From contig MQUF01000014.1 of the NCBI GenBank assembly GCA_001914235.1, forward strand, positions 190,005-254,004: a DNA stretch of 64,000 bases. The letters run 5' to 3'. The position numbers and the translations under genes were made by a program. The DNA comes from Desulfobulbaceae bacterium DB1. GTDB lineage: Bacteria > Desulfobacterota > Desulfobulbia > Desulfobulbales > SURF-16. This document shows positions 7,270 to 14,536 of the stretch, in pieces (positions within the stretch are counted from its first letter, which is position 1; each line of letters begins with the position of its first letter). A model generated the notes under the pieces. The model made no database searches. It worked only from the letters and a program-made list of their open reading frames with translations, and was not told the origin of the DNA.

Positions 7270-9038
7270 CAAGCTCAGCAACATTTCCCATCATGCAGGT
7301 TGTTTTACTTTCCCTCGGCCCCGGCTTGCCGCTGCTGATCGCACTCGGACTCATGTGGAGCCCGCTGCGTAAAAAGGCGTATGGCCTGGTGCCTTTGGCC
7401 GCGTTGCCTGCCCTTTTTGCCGCTCTCGCCGGTCCGTCACAGGCGGCGGTGGCGGTTCCCTGGTTTTTCATGGGCGGCATGATGGGCCTTGACCCCATCG
7501 GTCGAACCTTTCTTTTCTTCACGGCTCTTCTTTGGCTGGCCGCCGCTCTCTTCAGTCGTGGCTCCCTGGCGAATGACCACAAACGGTATCGCTGTTCCGG
7601 CTATTTTCTTGTGACCATGAGCGGCAACTTCGGCCTCATCCTGGCCCAGGAATTTCTGGGGTTTTACCTCTTTTTTTCCCTGATGAGTTTTGCCGCCTAT
7701 GGTCTTGTCGTGCACAGGGAAACCCGTGAGGCATTCCGGGCCGGACGAATCTATCTGGTACTGACGGTGCTGGGTGAAGTGATGCTTTTTGTCGCCCTGC
7801 TGCTCATTGTCCGCCATTCAGGCAGCAGTGCCTTTGTTGATCTGCGTTCCGGGGGCAGCGGCACACTTCTGTTTACCTTATTATTCGTCGGTTTCGGTAT
7901 CAAGGCGGGAGCCCTGCCGCTTCATGTCTGGTTGCCGCTGGCCCATCCCGTTGCCCCGGCCCCGGCCAGCGCCGTTTTGAGCGGGGCGATGATCAAGGCC
8001 GGGCTGCTTGGCTGGATCCGTTTTCTTCCCCATGACGCAATTGGGGCGCCCGCGTGGGGGGCGATCTTTGTTGTCGGCGGGCTTTCAGCCGTCGTCTATG
8101 GGGTCGTGGTTGGGTTGACCCAGAAAAATGCCAAGACGGTGCTTGCCTATTCCAGCATCAGCCAGATGGGATTCATGGCGATCATGGTCGGCTGCGGCTT
8201 GCGCTCGCCGGAAAACTGGGCCCCTGCCGCAGCCGGAGCCGCGCTGTATGCATTGCATCATGGCCTGGCCAAGGGGTGTCTCTTTCTCGGCGCCGGTCTG
8301 GCGACGGCGGAGAAGGGAAAAGAGGGGATGGCGCCCTGGTGGCTCATTGCCGGGTTGTGGTTGGCGTCCCTGGCACTTGCGGGTTTGCCGTTTACCAGCG
8401 GGGCAATCGCCAAAAGCGTGCTCAAGGAGGTGGCGGCCGGGGTGCCCGGACCGCTGCATGATGTCATCTCGTTATTTCTGCCGATCGGCGCCGCCTGCAC
8501 CATGGCGCTTCTGGTTCATTTTCTCGACCTTGCCGGCGCAACAAAGGGGGATGGCCTCCACGGCAAAGGGATGATGCGGTTTGCTTGGGCCCTGCTGCTT
8601 GTTGCCGTGGCAGTGGGCATGTGGTTGTGGCCGGGAAGTTCCGATCATGCGGTTCATTCCCTTGCCGCCGAGTCTGTGTGGGCGGGATTGTGGCCGATAG
8701 TGCTGGGTGTCTGCGGCGGCATGATCTGGGCGCGCCTGGGCAGGGAATCTCGTGTAAGACGGCTTTTGTTCGTGCCGCCGGGCGACATTCTTGAATTCTT
8801 CGAATGGTTGGGGGTGAGGGGCGAAGGGATGCGCCCGCCGACACGGATAGCCGGCAAAAGGCATGCGGTTCGGCCGGCTCCGTGGCCGCGCAGGGCATGG
8901 CTTGCTCTTCACCTGCCGGCAAGGGCGGGCAGGACGGAAAAGGTATTGCAGCGCTGGGCAGTGGTGGGAAGTCTCTATCTGCTCGTCTTTTTAGTGCTGT
9001 TTTGTTTTTTTTCAGGAGGATTGCGCGGCTTTTTGTGA
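7266..9038 (+). CDS. Antiporter-type NuoL/MrpA-like subunit, third copy
   Basis: 590 aa from GTG, overlapping the previous gene by four bases. N-terminal two thirds carry the usual residues: FLGFYLFFSLMSFAAYGLVV, FGIKAGALPLHVWLPLAHPV, SAVLSGAMIKAGLLGWIR and the TSGAIAKSVLKE segment. The N-terminal Glu expected in helix 5 is replaced by Ser/Met-rich sequence (FFSLMSF), although nearby EFLGF offers a Glu. A C-terminal extension of about 100 residues ends in a further membrane helix, reminiscent of NuoL/HyfB-type long subunits. It is the last gene of the operon; a convergent gene follows at 9060. Confidence 0.83.
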   Translation: MTSSATFPIMQVVLLSLGPGLPLLIALGLMWSPLRKKAYGLVPLAALPALFAALAGPSQAAVAVPWFFMGGMMGLDPIGRTFLFFTALLWLAAALFSRGSLANDHKRYRCSGYFLVTMSGNFGLILAQEFLGFYLFFSLMSFAAYGLVVHRETREAFRAGRIYLVLTVLGEVMLFVALLLIVRHSGSSAFVDLRSGGSGTLLFTLLFVGFGIKAGALPLHVWLPLAHPVAPAPASAVLSGAMIKAGLLGWIRFLPHDAIGAPAWGAIFVVGGLSAVVYGVVVGLTQKNAKTVLAYSSISQMGFMAIMVGCGLRSPENWAPAAAGAALYALHHGLAKGCLFLGAGLATAEKGKEGMAPWWLIAGLWLASLALAGLPFTSGAIAKSVLKEVAAGVPGPLHDVISLFLPIGAACTMALLVHFLDLAGATKGDGLHGKGMMRFAWALLLVAVAVGMWLWPGSSDHAVHSLAAESVWAGLWPIVLGVCGGMIWARLGRESRVRRLLFVPPGDILEFFEWLGVRGEGMRPPTRIAGKRHAVRPAPWPRRAWLALHLPARAGRTEKVLQRWAVVGSLYLLVFLVLFCFFSGGLRGFL

Positions 9039-9059
9039 CATGTCATGGAGAGGTGCGTT

Positions 9060-9488
9060 TTATTGTTCTGCCGCTGCCGGTTCTTCTCCCTCTATTTCCG
9101 GCAGGTATTCCTCTTCCGGGTAAGCATTGTCCCCTTCAGCCTCGAGATGGGCTTCGCCTTCAGCGGATTCGGGCACAACTTCTTCGTCATAGGTGTCCGG
9201 GACATATTCTTCTTCCTCCCCCTCCACCGCCTCTTCTTCTCCCGTCATTTCGGGCAGATATTCCTCTTCTCCCGGGACACCTTCCGCCTCGTCCATAAGG
9301 GCGGCTTCCTCTTCCGGGGCGGGAACATACTCGTCCTGTTCCACGGGTTCGGCGGATTCGTAGGGGAGTTGCTCACTTTCTTCGAACTGCCCGGCATCGT
9401 TATCAAAGGAAAAAAGTGGAGTGGGATGCAAAAAAAGGAGTGCGGCGCAAAAGGCGAGGGCAGCGTGAAGTCTCTGTTTCTTTTTCAT
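9060..9488 (-). CDS. Exported acidic repeat protein of unknown function
   Basis: 142 aa from the ATG at 9488 (preceded by GTGGGGAT; a GTG 12 bases upstream is an alternative). It begins with a clear Sec signal peptide (MKKKQRLHAALAFCAALLFL, cleavage near residues 26-28). The mature part is almost entirely Glu, Pro, Tyr, Val and Ala, with degenerate repeats of the form EEEYLPE or EEEYVPD, so the predicted charge is extremely negative. No known domain is recognised. Such a chain should be disordered and could bind cations in the periplasm. It is convergent with the Mrp operon and divergent from the cytochrome at 9728, so any link to ion transport is positional speculation. Confidence 0.65.
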   Translation of the reverse strand: MKKKQRLHAALAFCAALLFLHPTPLFSFDNDAGQFEESEQLPYESAEPVEQDEYVPAPEEEAALMDEAEGVPGEEEYLPEMTGEEEAVEGEEEEYVPDTYDEEVVPESAEGEAHLEAEGDNAYPEEEYLPEIEGEEPAAAEQ

Positions 9489-9727
9489 GGTTATCCCCAC
9501 AGGTAAAGGAAAATCAAAGAAAAGGTCATGAAGAAATATACAATGATTTTTTTTTCAAGGCTCGTAATTTTTGCCGGACCGACAAAAGAGACCACGCCGA
9601 TACTGGTGCAAATCCGGTTGCCGGGATGGCAGCAACGGTTTTTTCTTGCATTTGCCGTTGCATTGTCATAGCACTAGGGTATCAATAAGGTATGCATTGA
9701 AAAACGACATAAGGGAGGTTGAGCGGC
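9489..9727. other. Intergenic region with hairpin followed by T-run
   Basis: Between two divergent genes. At about 9612-9652 there is a segment that can pair as GTTGC/GCAAC around a G-rich loop and is followed by TTTTTT, resembling an intrinsic terminator on the plus strand ahead of the cytochrome gene. Just upstream, ACTGG TGCAAAT CCGGT forms a five-pair stem with a seven-base loop. No known riboswitch fits well. It may be a leader or a remnant; otherwise nothing is recognised. Confidence 0.3.
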
Positions 9728-10030
9728 GTGGATTTTTCCGTAAAAAAAGTGCTGGTCTGTTTTTTTGCCGTGTTTGTGCTTGGCCCCGGCAGCCCGTCCG
9801 CCGCCAGGGCGGGGGATGACTGTTCGCAATTGATTGTCGGCCGCTGCGAGGCATGTCATTATACCACCAGGATTTGTGAAAAACTCGGCCTCAAGAGCAG
9901 AAGTTCCTGGAAAAGGACCGTCAATAACATGGTCCGTTACGGCGCCAAGCTGACCGCTGATGAAATGAAACAAGTGGTCCGCTGCCTGAGCGAGCCCGCC
10001 GATGATATTGCTCGTCTGTGCCGGAAATAG
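9728..10030 (+). CDS. Small periplasmic monoheme cytochrome c-like protein
   Basis: 100 aa from GTG at 9728, chosen because GGGAGG lies nine bases upstream; a TTG at 9719 is too close to that site. An N-terminal signal peptide ends near Ala-Arg-Ala-Gly. One haem-binding motif, CEACH, follows, and a later Met in NNMVRYGAKLTADEM is the probable distal ligand, as in short class I cytochromes where an MVRYGA-type segment precedes the final helix. It should act as a periplasmic one-electron carrier. No partner is evident among its neighbours, which are the acidic exported protein and the AI-2E-type permease. Confidence 0.75.
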   Translation: MDFSVKKVLVCFFAVFVLGPGSPSAARAGDDCSQLIVGRCEACHYTTRICEKLGLKSRSSWKRTVNNMVRYGAKLTADEMKQVVRCLSEPADDIARLCRK

Positions 10031-10144
10031 AGAGCTGCCCGCAGGCACGAGAATTAGAACCGTTTTTTTTGAAATTTCGCCCAGTTTACTGTGTGAACAC
10101 TTTCGTTAAACTTCAGCATTCCAACCTTTCTGCCAGTAACTGCC

Positions 10145-11287
10145 ATGTCTCCTAAAACAGCTTCAAAAATAGCCCTGCTGCTCTGTCTCTTCAGCATTTC
10201 AGCGATCTTTCTCGCCATGACCCGCCAGTTCCTCATGGCCATTTTCATGGCAGGGATCTTTGCCGCCCTGACCACCCCTCTTTACCGGCGCCTGCTTGTT
10301 CCCTGCCGGGGAAAACGGGCCTTGGCGTCTCTTCTCACCATCATGGTCGTCGCCTGTCTCTTCCTGCTGCCCTTCACCGGACTCATCGGGGTGGTTGTGG
10401 CCCAGGCCATCAATGTCAGCGAGTCCGTCACCCCATGGGTCCAGGCTTTTCTCAAGCAGCCGAGCGCCTTATCGGACTACCAGGACAAAATCCCCTACCA
10501 TGAGCTGCTCCTCCCCTACCGGGACGTGATCATCGAGAAACTGGGCATCCTGGTGGGCAACGCTTCGACCCTGCTCATCGATTCGCTGTCGTCCATGACC
10601 ATGATGACGGTCAATGCCGCCCTCACCTCCATCATCATGCTGTATACCATGTTTTATTTTCTCATTGACGGCCATAAGCTGCTGGACAGAATCCTTTTTT
10701 ACCTCCCCCTTGAGGACCGGGAGGAACGACTCCTGCTGCAACGATTCACCTCTGTCGCCAAGGCGACAATCAAGGGAACCCTGATCATCGGCATCATCCA
10801 GGGAGCCCTCTGCGGCATCGGTTTTGCCCTGGCCGGCATCCAGAGTCCCGTGTTCTGGGGCACTCTCATGGCCTTTCTGTCCATCATCCCCAGCGTCGGC
10901 ACGGCGATTATCTGGCTGCCGGCCCTCATCATTCTGGTGCTGCTGGGAGATATACCCGGCGCCGTTGTTCTCGGCATCGTCTGCGGCGGCATTGCCGGCA
11001 ATGCCGATAATCTGCTGCGGCCGCGACTCGTCGGCAGCGACACCCAAATGCACGACCTCTTTGTCCTCTTCGGCACCCTTGGCGGCATCTCCATGTTCGG
11101 CCTCATCGGCATCATGGTGGGGCCTATCCTTGCCGCCCTGTTTGTGACAATATGGGAGATCTATGGAGAATCCTTCCGGGAGTTTCTGCCGGAGGTGGGG
11201 CCTTCCCGGCGGCATTCGGAAGAGACATTTCCCGCCAAGGGGGAAAGCTCGCCGCCGGATTGCGCCGGAGACGGGGAAAAAAAATAG
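10145..11287 (+). CDS. AI-2E family transporter (PerM/YdiK type)
   Basis: 380 aa. Eight or so membrane segments with the typical arrangement: two N-terminal helices (LMAIFMAGIFAALTTPLYRR), a periplasmic domain, then ALTSIIMLYTMFYFLIDGHKL and the family core GTLIIGIIQGALCGIGF, FLSIIPSVGTAIIWLPA and PRLVGSDTQMHDLFVLFGTLGG. The last 40 residues are hydrophilic and variable. Members export or take up varied solutes (autoinducer-2 in TqsA, ions in others), so the name of the family does not fix the substrate. It stands alone and is convergent with the CoA-transferase gene. Confidence 0.85.
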   Translation: MSPKTASKIALLLCLFSISAIFLAMTRQFLMAIFMAGIFAALTTPLYRRLLVPCRGKRALASLLTIMVVACLFLLPFTGLIGVVVAQAINVSESVTPWVQAFLKQPSALSDYQDKIPYHELLLPYRDVIIEKLGILVGNASTLLIDSLSSMTMMTVNAALTSIIMLYTMFYFLIDGHKLLDRILFYLPLEDREERLLLQRFTSVAKATIKGTLIIGIIQGALCGIGFALAGIQSPVFWGTLMAFLSIIPSVGTAIIWLPALIILVLLGDIPGAVVLGIVCGGIAGNADNLLRPRLVGSDTQMHDLFVLFGTLGGISMFGLIGIMVGPILAALFVTIWEIYGESFREFLPEVGPSRRHSEETFPAKGESSPPDCAGDGEKK

Positions 11288-11341
11288 TCCGGCATGCCGC
11301 CGAGACCGCTCTCCCGGGGATTTCGGCGAGTTGCGGTCTTG

Positions 11342-13240
11342 TCAGTCCTCCCCATCCTTGAGCTGCTCAAAATTGAAATTAAACAGCAGGCAGTCTTCCT
11401 CGCTTTCAAAATAGATGCGGTAGGGCAGGGTTTTGAGGATGTGGAGCATGGCGTCATTGATTTTCAGCACCTCGCCGTTAAAGCCCATCACCCCTTTTTC
11501 CCTGGCAACGTCGATGAGTTTCATCGTCATGTAACGGGTCAGGCCTTTGTTGCGGTAGTCCCGGCGGACCGTGAAGGCGATTTCCGCCTGATTGAGGGAG
11601 CGGTTCAGGTAATAGGAGCCGATGGCGACAATCTGTTGGCGCTCGTCCGTGCCGACAATCCCCACCAGGGCAAAGGTGGTTTCATAGTCCACATTGACGT
11701 TTGACTGGGTCTCCTGATGGGAAAAGGCGTTTCTGGGTGAAAAGAAGCGGAGCTTTCTGTCCGTCTGGTCGAGCGCATAATAAAATTCCTGCAGCATGCG
11801 TTCATCCGTCGGTTTCACCGGGCGGAAGAAGATGAAGGATTTGTCCTTGCCTTCAAAAAACCATTCGTATTTTTCCGGATAAACGACAACCACTCCGTCT
11901 TTTGTCTGGGGCAGCATCTGGTCCTGGTAGATGTAACGGAGCTTTTTCGCCTCGTCCAGCAGCTGTTTTCTGAATTTGGGATGGGCGATGCCGATCATCT
12001 GCATCACCCGGTCGCGGATGCTTTTGCCGTGCAGATAGGCCACTCCCCATTCGGTGACCACATAATGCACGTCACTGCGGGGGATGACCACCCCGGAACC
12101 GGGATCAAGGGTGGCGACGATCCGGGAAGTCTCTCCGTCGTGGGTGATGCTGGGCAGGCAGATGATCGGTTTGCCCCCATGGGACAGGGCCGCCCCCCGG
12201 GTAAAATCGAGCTGGCCGCCCACGCCGCTGTAAAAGGTGACGCCGATGCTGTCGGAATTGACCTGGCCGGTAAGGGAAACGGACAGGGCGGCATTGATGG
12301 AGACCATCTTGGTGTTCTGGGCGATGTTGACGACGTTGTTGATCCGCGAGGTCGGATGAAACTCGATAAAGGGATTGTGGTTGACGTAGTCGTAAAGTTT
12401 GGCGCTGCCCATGACGAACGAGGTCATGACATGGGGATGTATGTTCCTTTGGCAGTTCACCCGGCCGGATTCCACCAGATCAATGACCGAATCGGACAAA
12501 ACCTCGCTGAAAATGGCGAGGTCGTTTTTGTCGTCAAGGTGGCGGAGCACCGCGTTGGGGATGGCGCCGATGCCCATTTGCAGGGTGGAGCCGTTTTCAA
12601 TCAGCCGGGCGCAGTAAGCGCCGATTTTTTCCGTGACCTGGTCCGGCTGCGGATAGGAAAACTGGAGCAGCGGCGCGTTGTGGTAAAAATAATAATCGAC
12701 ATCGGTAAAGCGGACAAAGGAATCGCCGCTGGTGCGCGGCATCCGGTCGTTGATCTGGGCGATAACGATTTTGGCGCATTCAAAGGCGGTACGGTTGATG
12801 TCGACGTTGATGCCCAGCGAACAGAAGCCGTATCGGTCCGGCGGGCTGAGCTGCAGCAGGGCGACATCGATGCGCAGCCGCCCTGAGGCGAGCAGCTTCG
12901 GGATGTCGGAAAGGGAGATGGGGATGTAATCGGCCTTGCCCTCGTTCACCGCCTGGCGGATGGACTGGCCGACAAACAGGGCCTGGTGCCGGAACAGGGA
13001 AGGTTCCCGCTCATCAAAGAAGATGTTGTCCGACAGGGTCAGGAAGTGGACGATCTCGCAATCGGTGAATTGAATCTTCCGCAGGACCAGCTGTTCGGCG
13101 AGGACGGTCGGTTCACTGCATCCGGAGCCGAGAAAGATGCGCGATCCCGGTTTGATGATACGGGTGATATCCGCCGGGGCAATTTCCTTGTGCATGTCGT
13201 TTGTCGTTTGGTTGGCTGAGAAATGTTGGAATTTCATCAT
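11342..13240 (-). CDS. Acetyl-CoA hydrolase/CoA-transferase fused to GNAT acetyltransferase domain
   Basis: 632 aa. Residues about 20-450 are a class I acetyl-CoA hydrolase/transferase of the 4-hydroxybutyrate CoA-transferase type; the expected catalytic Glu is Glu246 in AIFSEVLSDSVIDLVESG. GVGGQLDFTRGA and the VVTEWGVAYLHGKSIRDR segment are further family hallmarks. Residues about 465-630 are a GNAT fold (FTVRRDYRNKGLTRYMTMKL is the acetyl-CoA binding loop). The enzyme probably moves CoA between acetate and another acid in fermentation or acetate metabolism, and the GNAT part may sense or use acetyl-CoA. It is monocistronic in the window. Confidence 0.85.
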   Translation of the reverse strand: MMKFQHFSANQTTNDMHKEIAPADITRIIKPGSRIFLGSGCSEPTVLAEQLVLRKIQFTDCEIVHFLTLSDNIFFDEREPSLFRHQALFVGQSIRQAVNEGKADYIPISLSDIPKLLASGRLRIDVALLQLSPPDRYGFCSLGINVDINRTAFECAKIVIAQINDRMPRTSGDSFVRFTDVDYYFYHNAPLLQFSYPQPDQVTEKIGAYCARLIENGSTLQMGIGAIPNAVLRHLDDKNDLAIFSEVLSDSVIDLVESGRVNCQRNIHPHVMTSFVMGSAKLYDYVNHNPFIEFHPTSRINNVVNIAQNTKMVSINAALSVSLTGQVNSDSIGVTFYSGVGGQLDFTRGAALSHGGKPIICLPSITHDGETSRIVATLDPGSGVVIPRSDVHYVVTEWGVAYLHGKSIRDRVMQMIGIAHPKFRKQLLDEAKKLRYIYQDQMLPQTKDGVVVVYPEKYEWFFEGKDKSFIFFRPVKPTDERMLQEFYYALDQTDRKLRFFSPRNAFSHQETQSNVNVDYETTFALVGIVGTDERQQIVAIGSYYLNRSLNQAEIAFTVRRDYRNKGLTRYMTMKLIDVAREKGVMGFNGEVLKINDAMLHILKTLPYRIYFESEEDCLLFNFNFEQLKDGED

Positions 13241-13322
13241 GTTGTCCTGCTGTTTTCATGTTCGCACGGACCGGGGAGAAAAGTCAAGATGAGAAGGCAA
13301 AGAGGGGGCAAGAGTTTTTTTC

Positions 13323-13352
13323 TTGACCTGCGCGGGGCCTTCCGCATAGCAT
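13323..13352 (+). promoter_or_regulatory. Sigma-70 type promoter
   Basis: TTGACC at 13323-13328 and TAGCAT at 13347-13352 are separated by 18 bases. This predicts transcription starting near 13359-13361, about 260 bases ahead of the next start codon and just in front of a structured stretch ending in a terminator. Confidence 0.55.
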
Positions 13353-13358
13353 GAAGGT

Positions 13359-13560
13359 GTGGGGTTTGCGACCTCGCAAGGAAGTATCAGGTTGTCCGGT
13401 TTCCTTTGGGGAGGGCACCGGGGCAGCGAGCAAAATGGAGGGTCGTTGCGTTACCGGATGGTGCCGGCCAAGGCAACAATTGGAAATGACAAGCAGTTTC
13501 ACTCCTTTCGTCCAGAAAGCTCCGTCAACCGGGATTGGTGACGGAGTTTTTTGTTTTTTT
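13359..13560 (+). ncRNA. Candidate structured RNA or regulatory leader, class unknown
   Basis: About 200 bases with no credible gene, lying between a good promoter (13323-13352) and an intrinsic terminator (13520-13560). Visible local stems include TTGCG/CGCAA around loop ACCT near 13365-13378, CCGGT/ACCGG around a T-rich loop, CCGG/CCGG and CCAA/TTGG. Several GGA triplets lie in or near loops. The sequence fits no riboswitch class I can match. It could be a free small RNA or an attenuator controlling the DUF362 gene that starts 62 bases after the terminator. Conservation and covariation were not tested. Confidence 0.45.
13520..13560 (+). terminator. Intrinsic terminator
   Basis: CTCCGTCA (13520-13527) pairs perfectly with TGACGGAG (13539-13546) across a short loop and is followed by TTTTTTGTTTTTTT. 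Readthrough would be needed for the upstream promoter to serve the gene at 13622. Confidence 0.8.
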
Positions 13561-13621
13561 GAAGCGGAAACAAGGGAGATGGTCGGATACTTGGGTTTTT
13601 TCTTATGACTCAGGAGGGCGC

Positions 13622-14536
13622 ATGGACAGACGGCAATTCATCAAGGATATTTTTCTCTGGTCGGCCGGGGCATCACTCGCTGTTCCCCATTTTCGTATTC
13701 TGCCGAGCGCCCTTGCCGCGGAAAAGCCGCCGGCCCTTCTTTCGCTGGCCCGGGGCGAGGATTATGCCGCCCTGGTCGCGCAGGTGCTGGCCCCTCTCGG
13801 CGGCATTGAAAATTTTGTCCGGCCGGGGGACAAGGTGGTGATCAAGCCGAATATCGGTTGGGACCGCAGCCCGGAACAGGCGGCCAACACCCATCCGCTG
13901 GTGGTCAAGGCCCTGGCTGCCCAAGCCTTGCAAGCCGGGGCGGAAAAGGTGCTCGTTTTTGACCGGACCTGCAACGAGGAAAGGCGCTGCTATGTCAACA
14001 GCGGCATCGAAAAGGCGATCCGGGAGCTTGACGATAAGCGGGTCCGGATTGAACATGTTGACCGCCGTAAATTCGTGCCGATAAAAATCAGCCGGGGAAA
14101 ATCCCTTTCCGAGTGGGAGATTTATAAGGATGCCCTGGACTGCGACTGCTATATCAACGTGCCGGTGGCCAAGCATCACGGGCTTTCCCGTCTCACCCTG
14201 GGGTTGAAAAACAGCATGGGGGTGCTCGGCGGCAACCGCGGTTCCCTGCATCAGAACCTGGGGCAGAACCTGGCGGACCTGGCAACCGTCATCCGGCCAA
14301 AGCTGACGGTCATCGACGCCACCCGCATTCTTTTGCGCAGCGGCCCCCAGGGCGGCGATCTCAAGGATGTGAAAAAAACCGACACCCTTCTTGCCTCAGC
14401 CGATCCGGTGGCGGCCGATGCCTATGCGACAACCCTGTTTGATCTGAAACCGGATGCGATTGAATCCACCCTGGCGGCTTACAAAATGGGGCTGGGCGAA
14501 ATGGATCTTGATAAGATTCAGGTGCTCACCGCCTGA
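13622..14536 (+). CDS. Tat-exported DUF362 protein
   Basis: 304 aa from the ATG at 13622, preceded by AGGAGG. The N-terminus has a twin-arginine signal (MDRRQFIKDIFLWSAGASLA). The rest is a DUF362 domain with VRPGDKVVIKPNIGWD, NTHPLVVKALAAQALQAGA, DCYINVPVAKHHGLSRLTLGLKNSMG and a C-terminal ADPVAADAYATTLF. DUF362 proteins often carry or accompany Fe-S domains and their reaction is mostly unknown. The next gene begins one base into this stop codon (TGATGA region) and encodes a membrane Fe-S protein, so the pair likely forms one periplasm-facing redox unit. Confidence 0.85.
   Translation: MDRRQFIKDIFLWSAGASLAVPHFRILPSALAAEKPPALLSLARGEDYAALVAQVLAPLGGIENFVRPGDKVVIKPNIGWDRSPEQAANTHPLVVKALAAQALQAGAEKVLVFDRTCNEERRCYVNSGIEKAIRELDDKRVRIEHVDRRKFVPIKISRGKSLSEWEIYKDALDCDCYINVPVAKHHGLSRLTLGLKNSMGVLGGNRGSLHQNLGQNLADLATVIRPKLTVIDATRILLRSGPQGGDLKDVKKTDTLLASADPVAADAYATTLFDLKPDAIESTLAAYKMGLGEMDLDKIQVLTA

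Noticed and set aside
5713-7284. Minus-strand open frame of 523 codons opposite the antiporter subunit.
   Set aside because: Same shadow pattern, opposite a clear NuoM-like gene with conserved residues.
9580-9650. Cobalamin riboswitch or tRNA T-arm around GGTGCAAATCC.
   Set aside because: The rest of the cobalamin core is missing, and no seven-base acceptor partner or anticodon arm exists for a tRNA.
13400-13490. c-di-GMP-I (GEMM) riboswitch in the 13.4-kb RNA region, because GCGTTACCGGATGG looks like its 3' part.
   Set aside because: The GCAAAxCC and GACGCAAAGCC elements are absent and one extra G breaks the 3' match, so only chance similarity is left.
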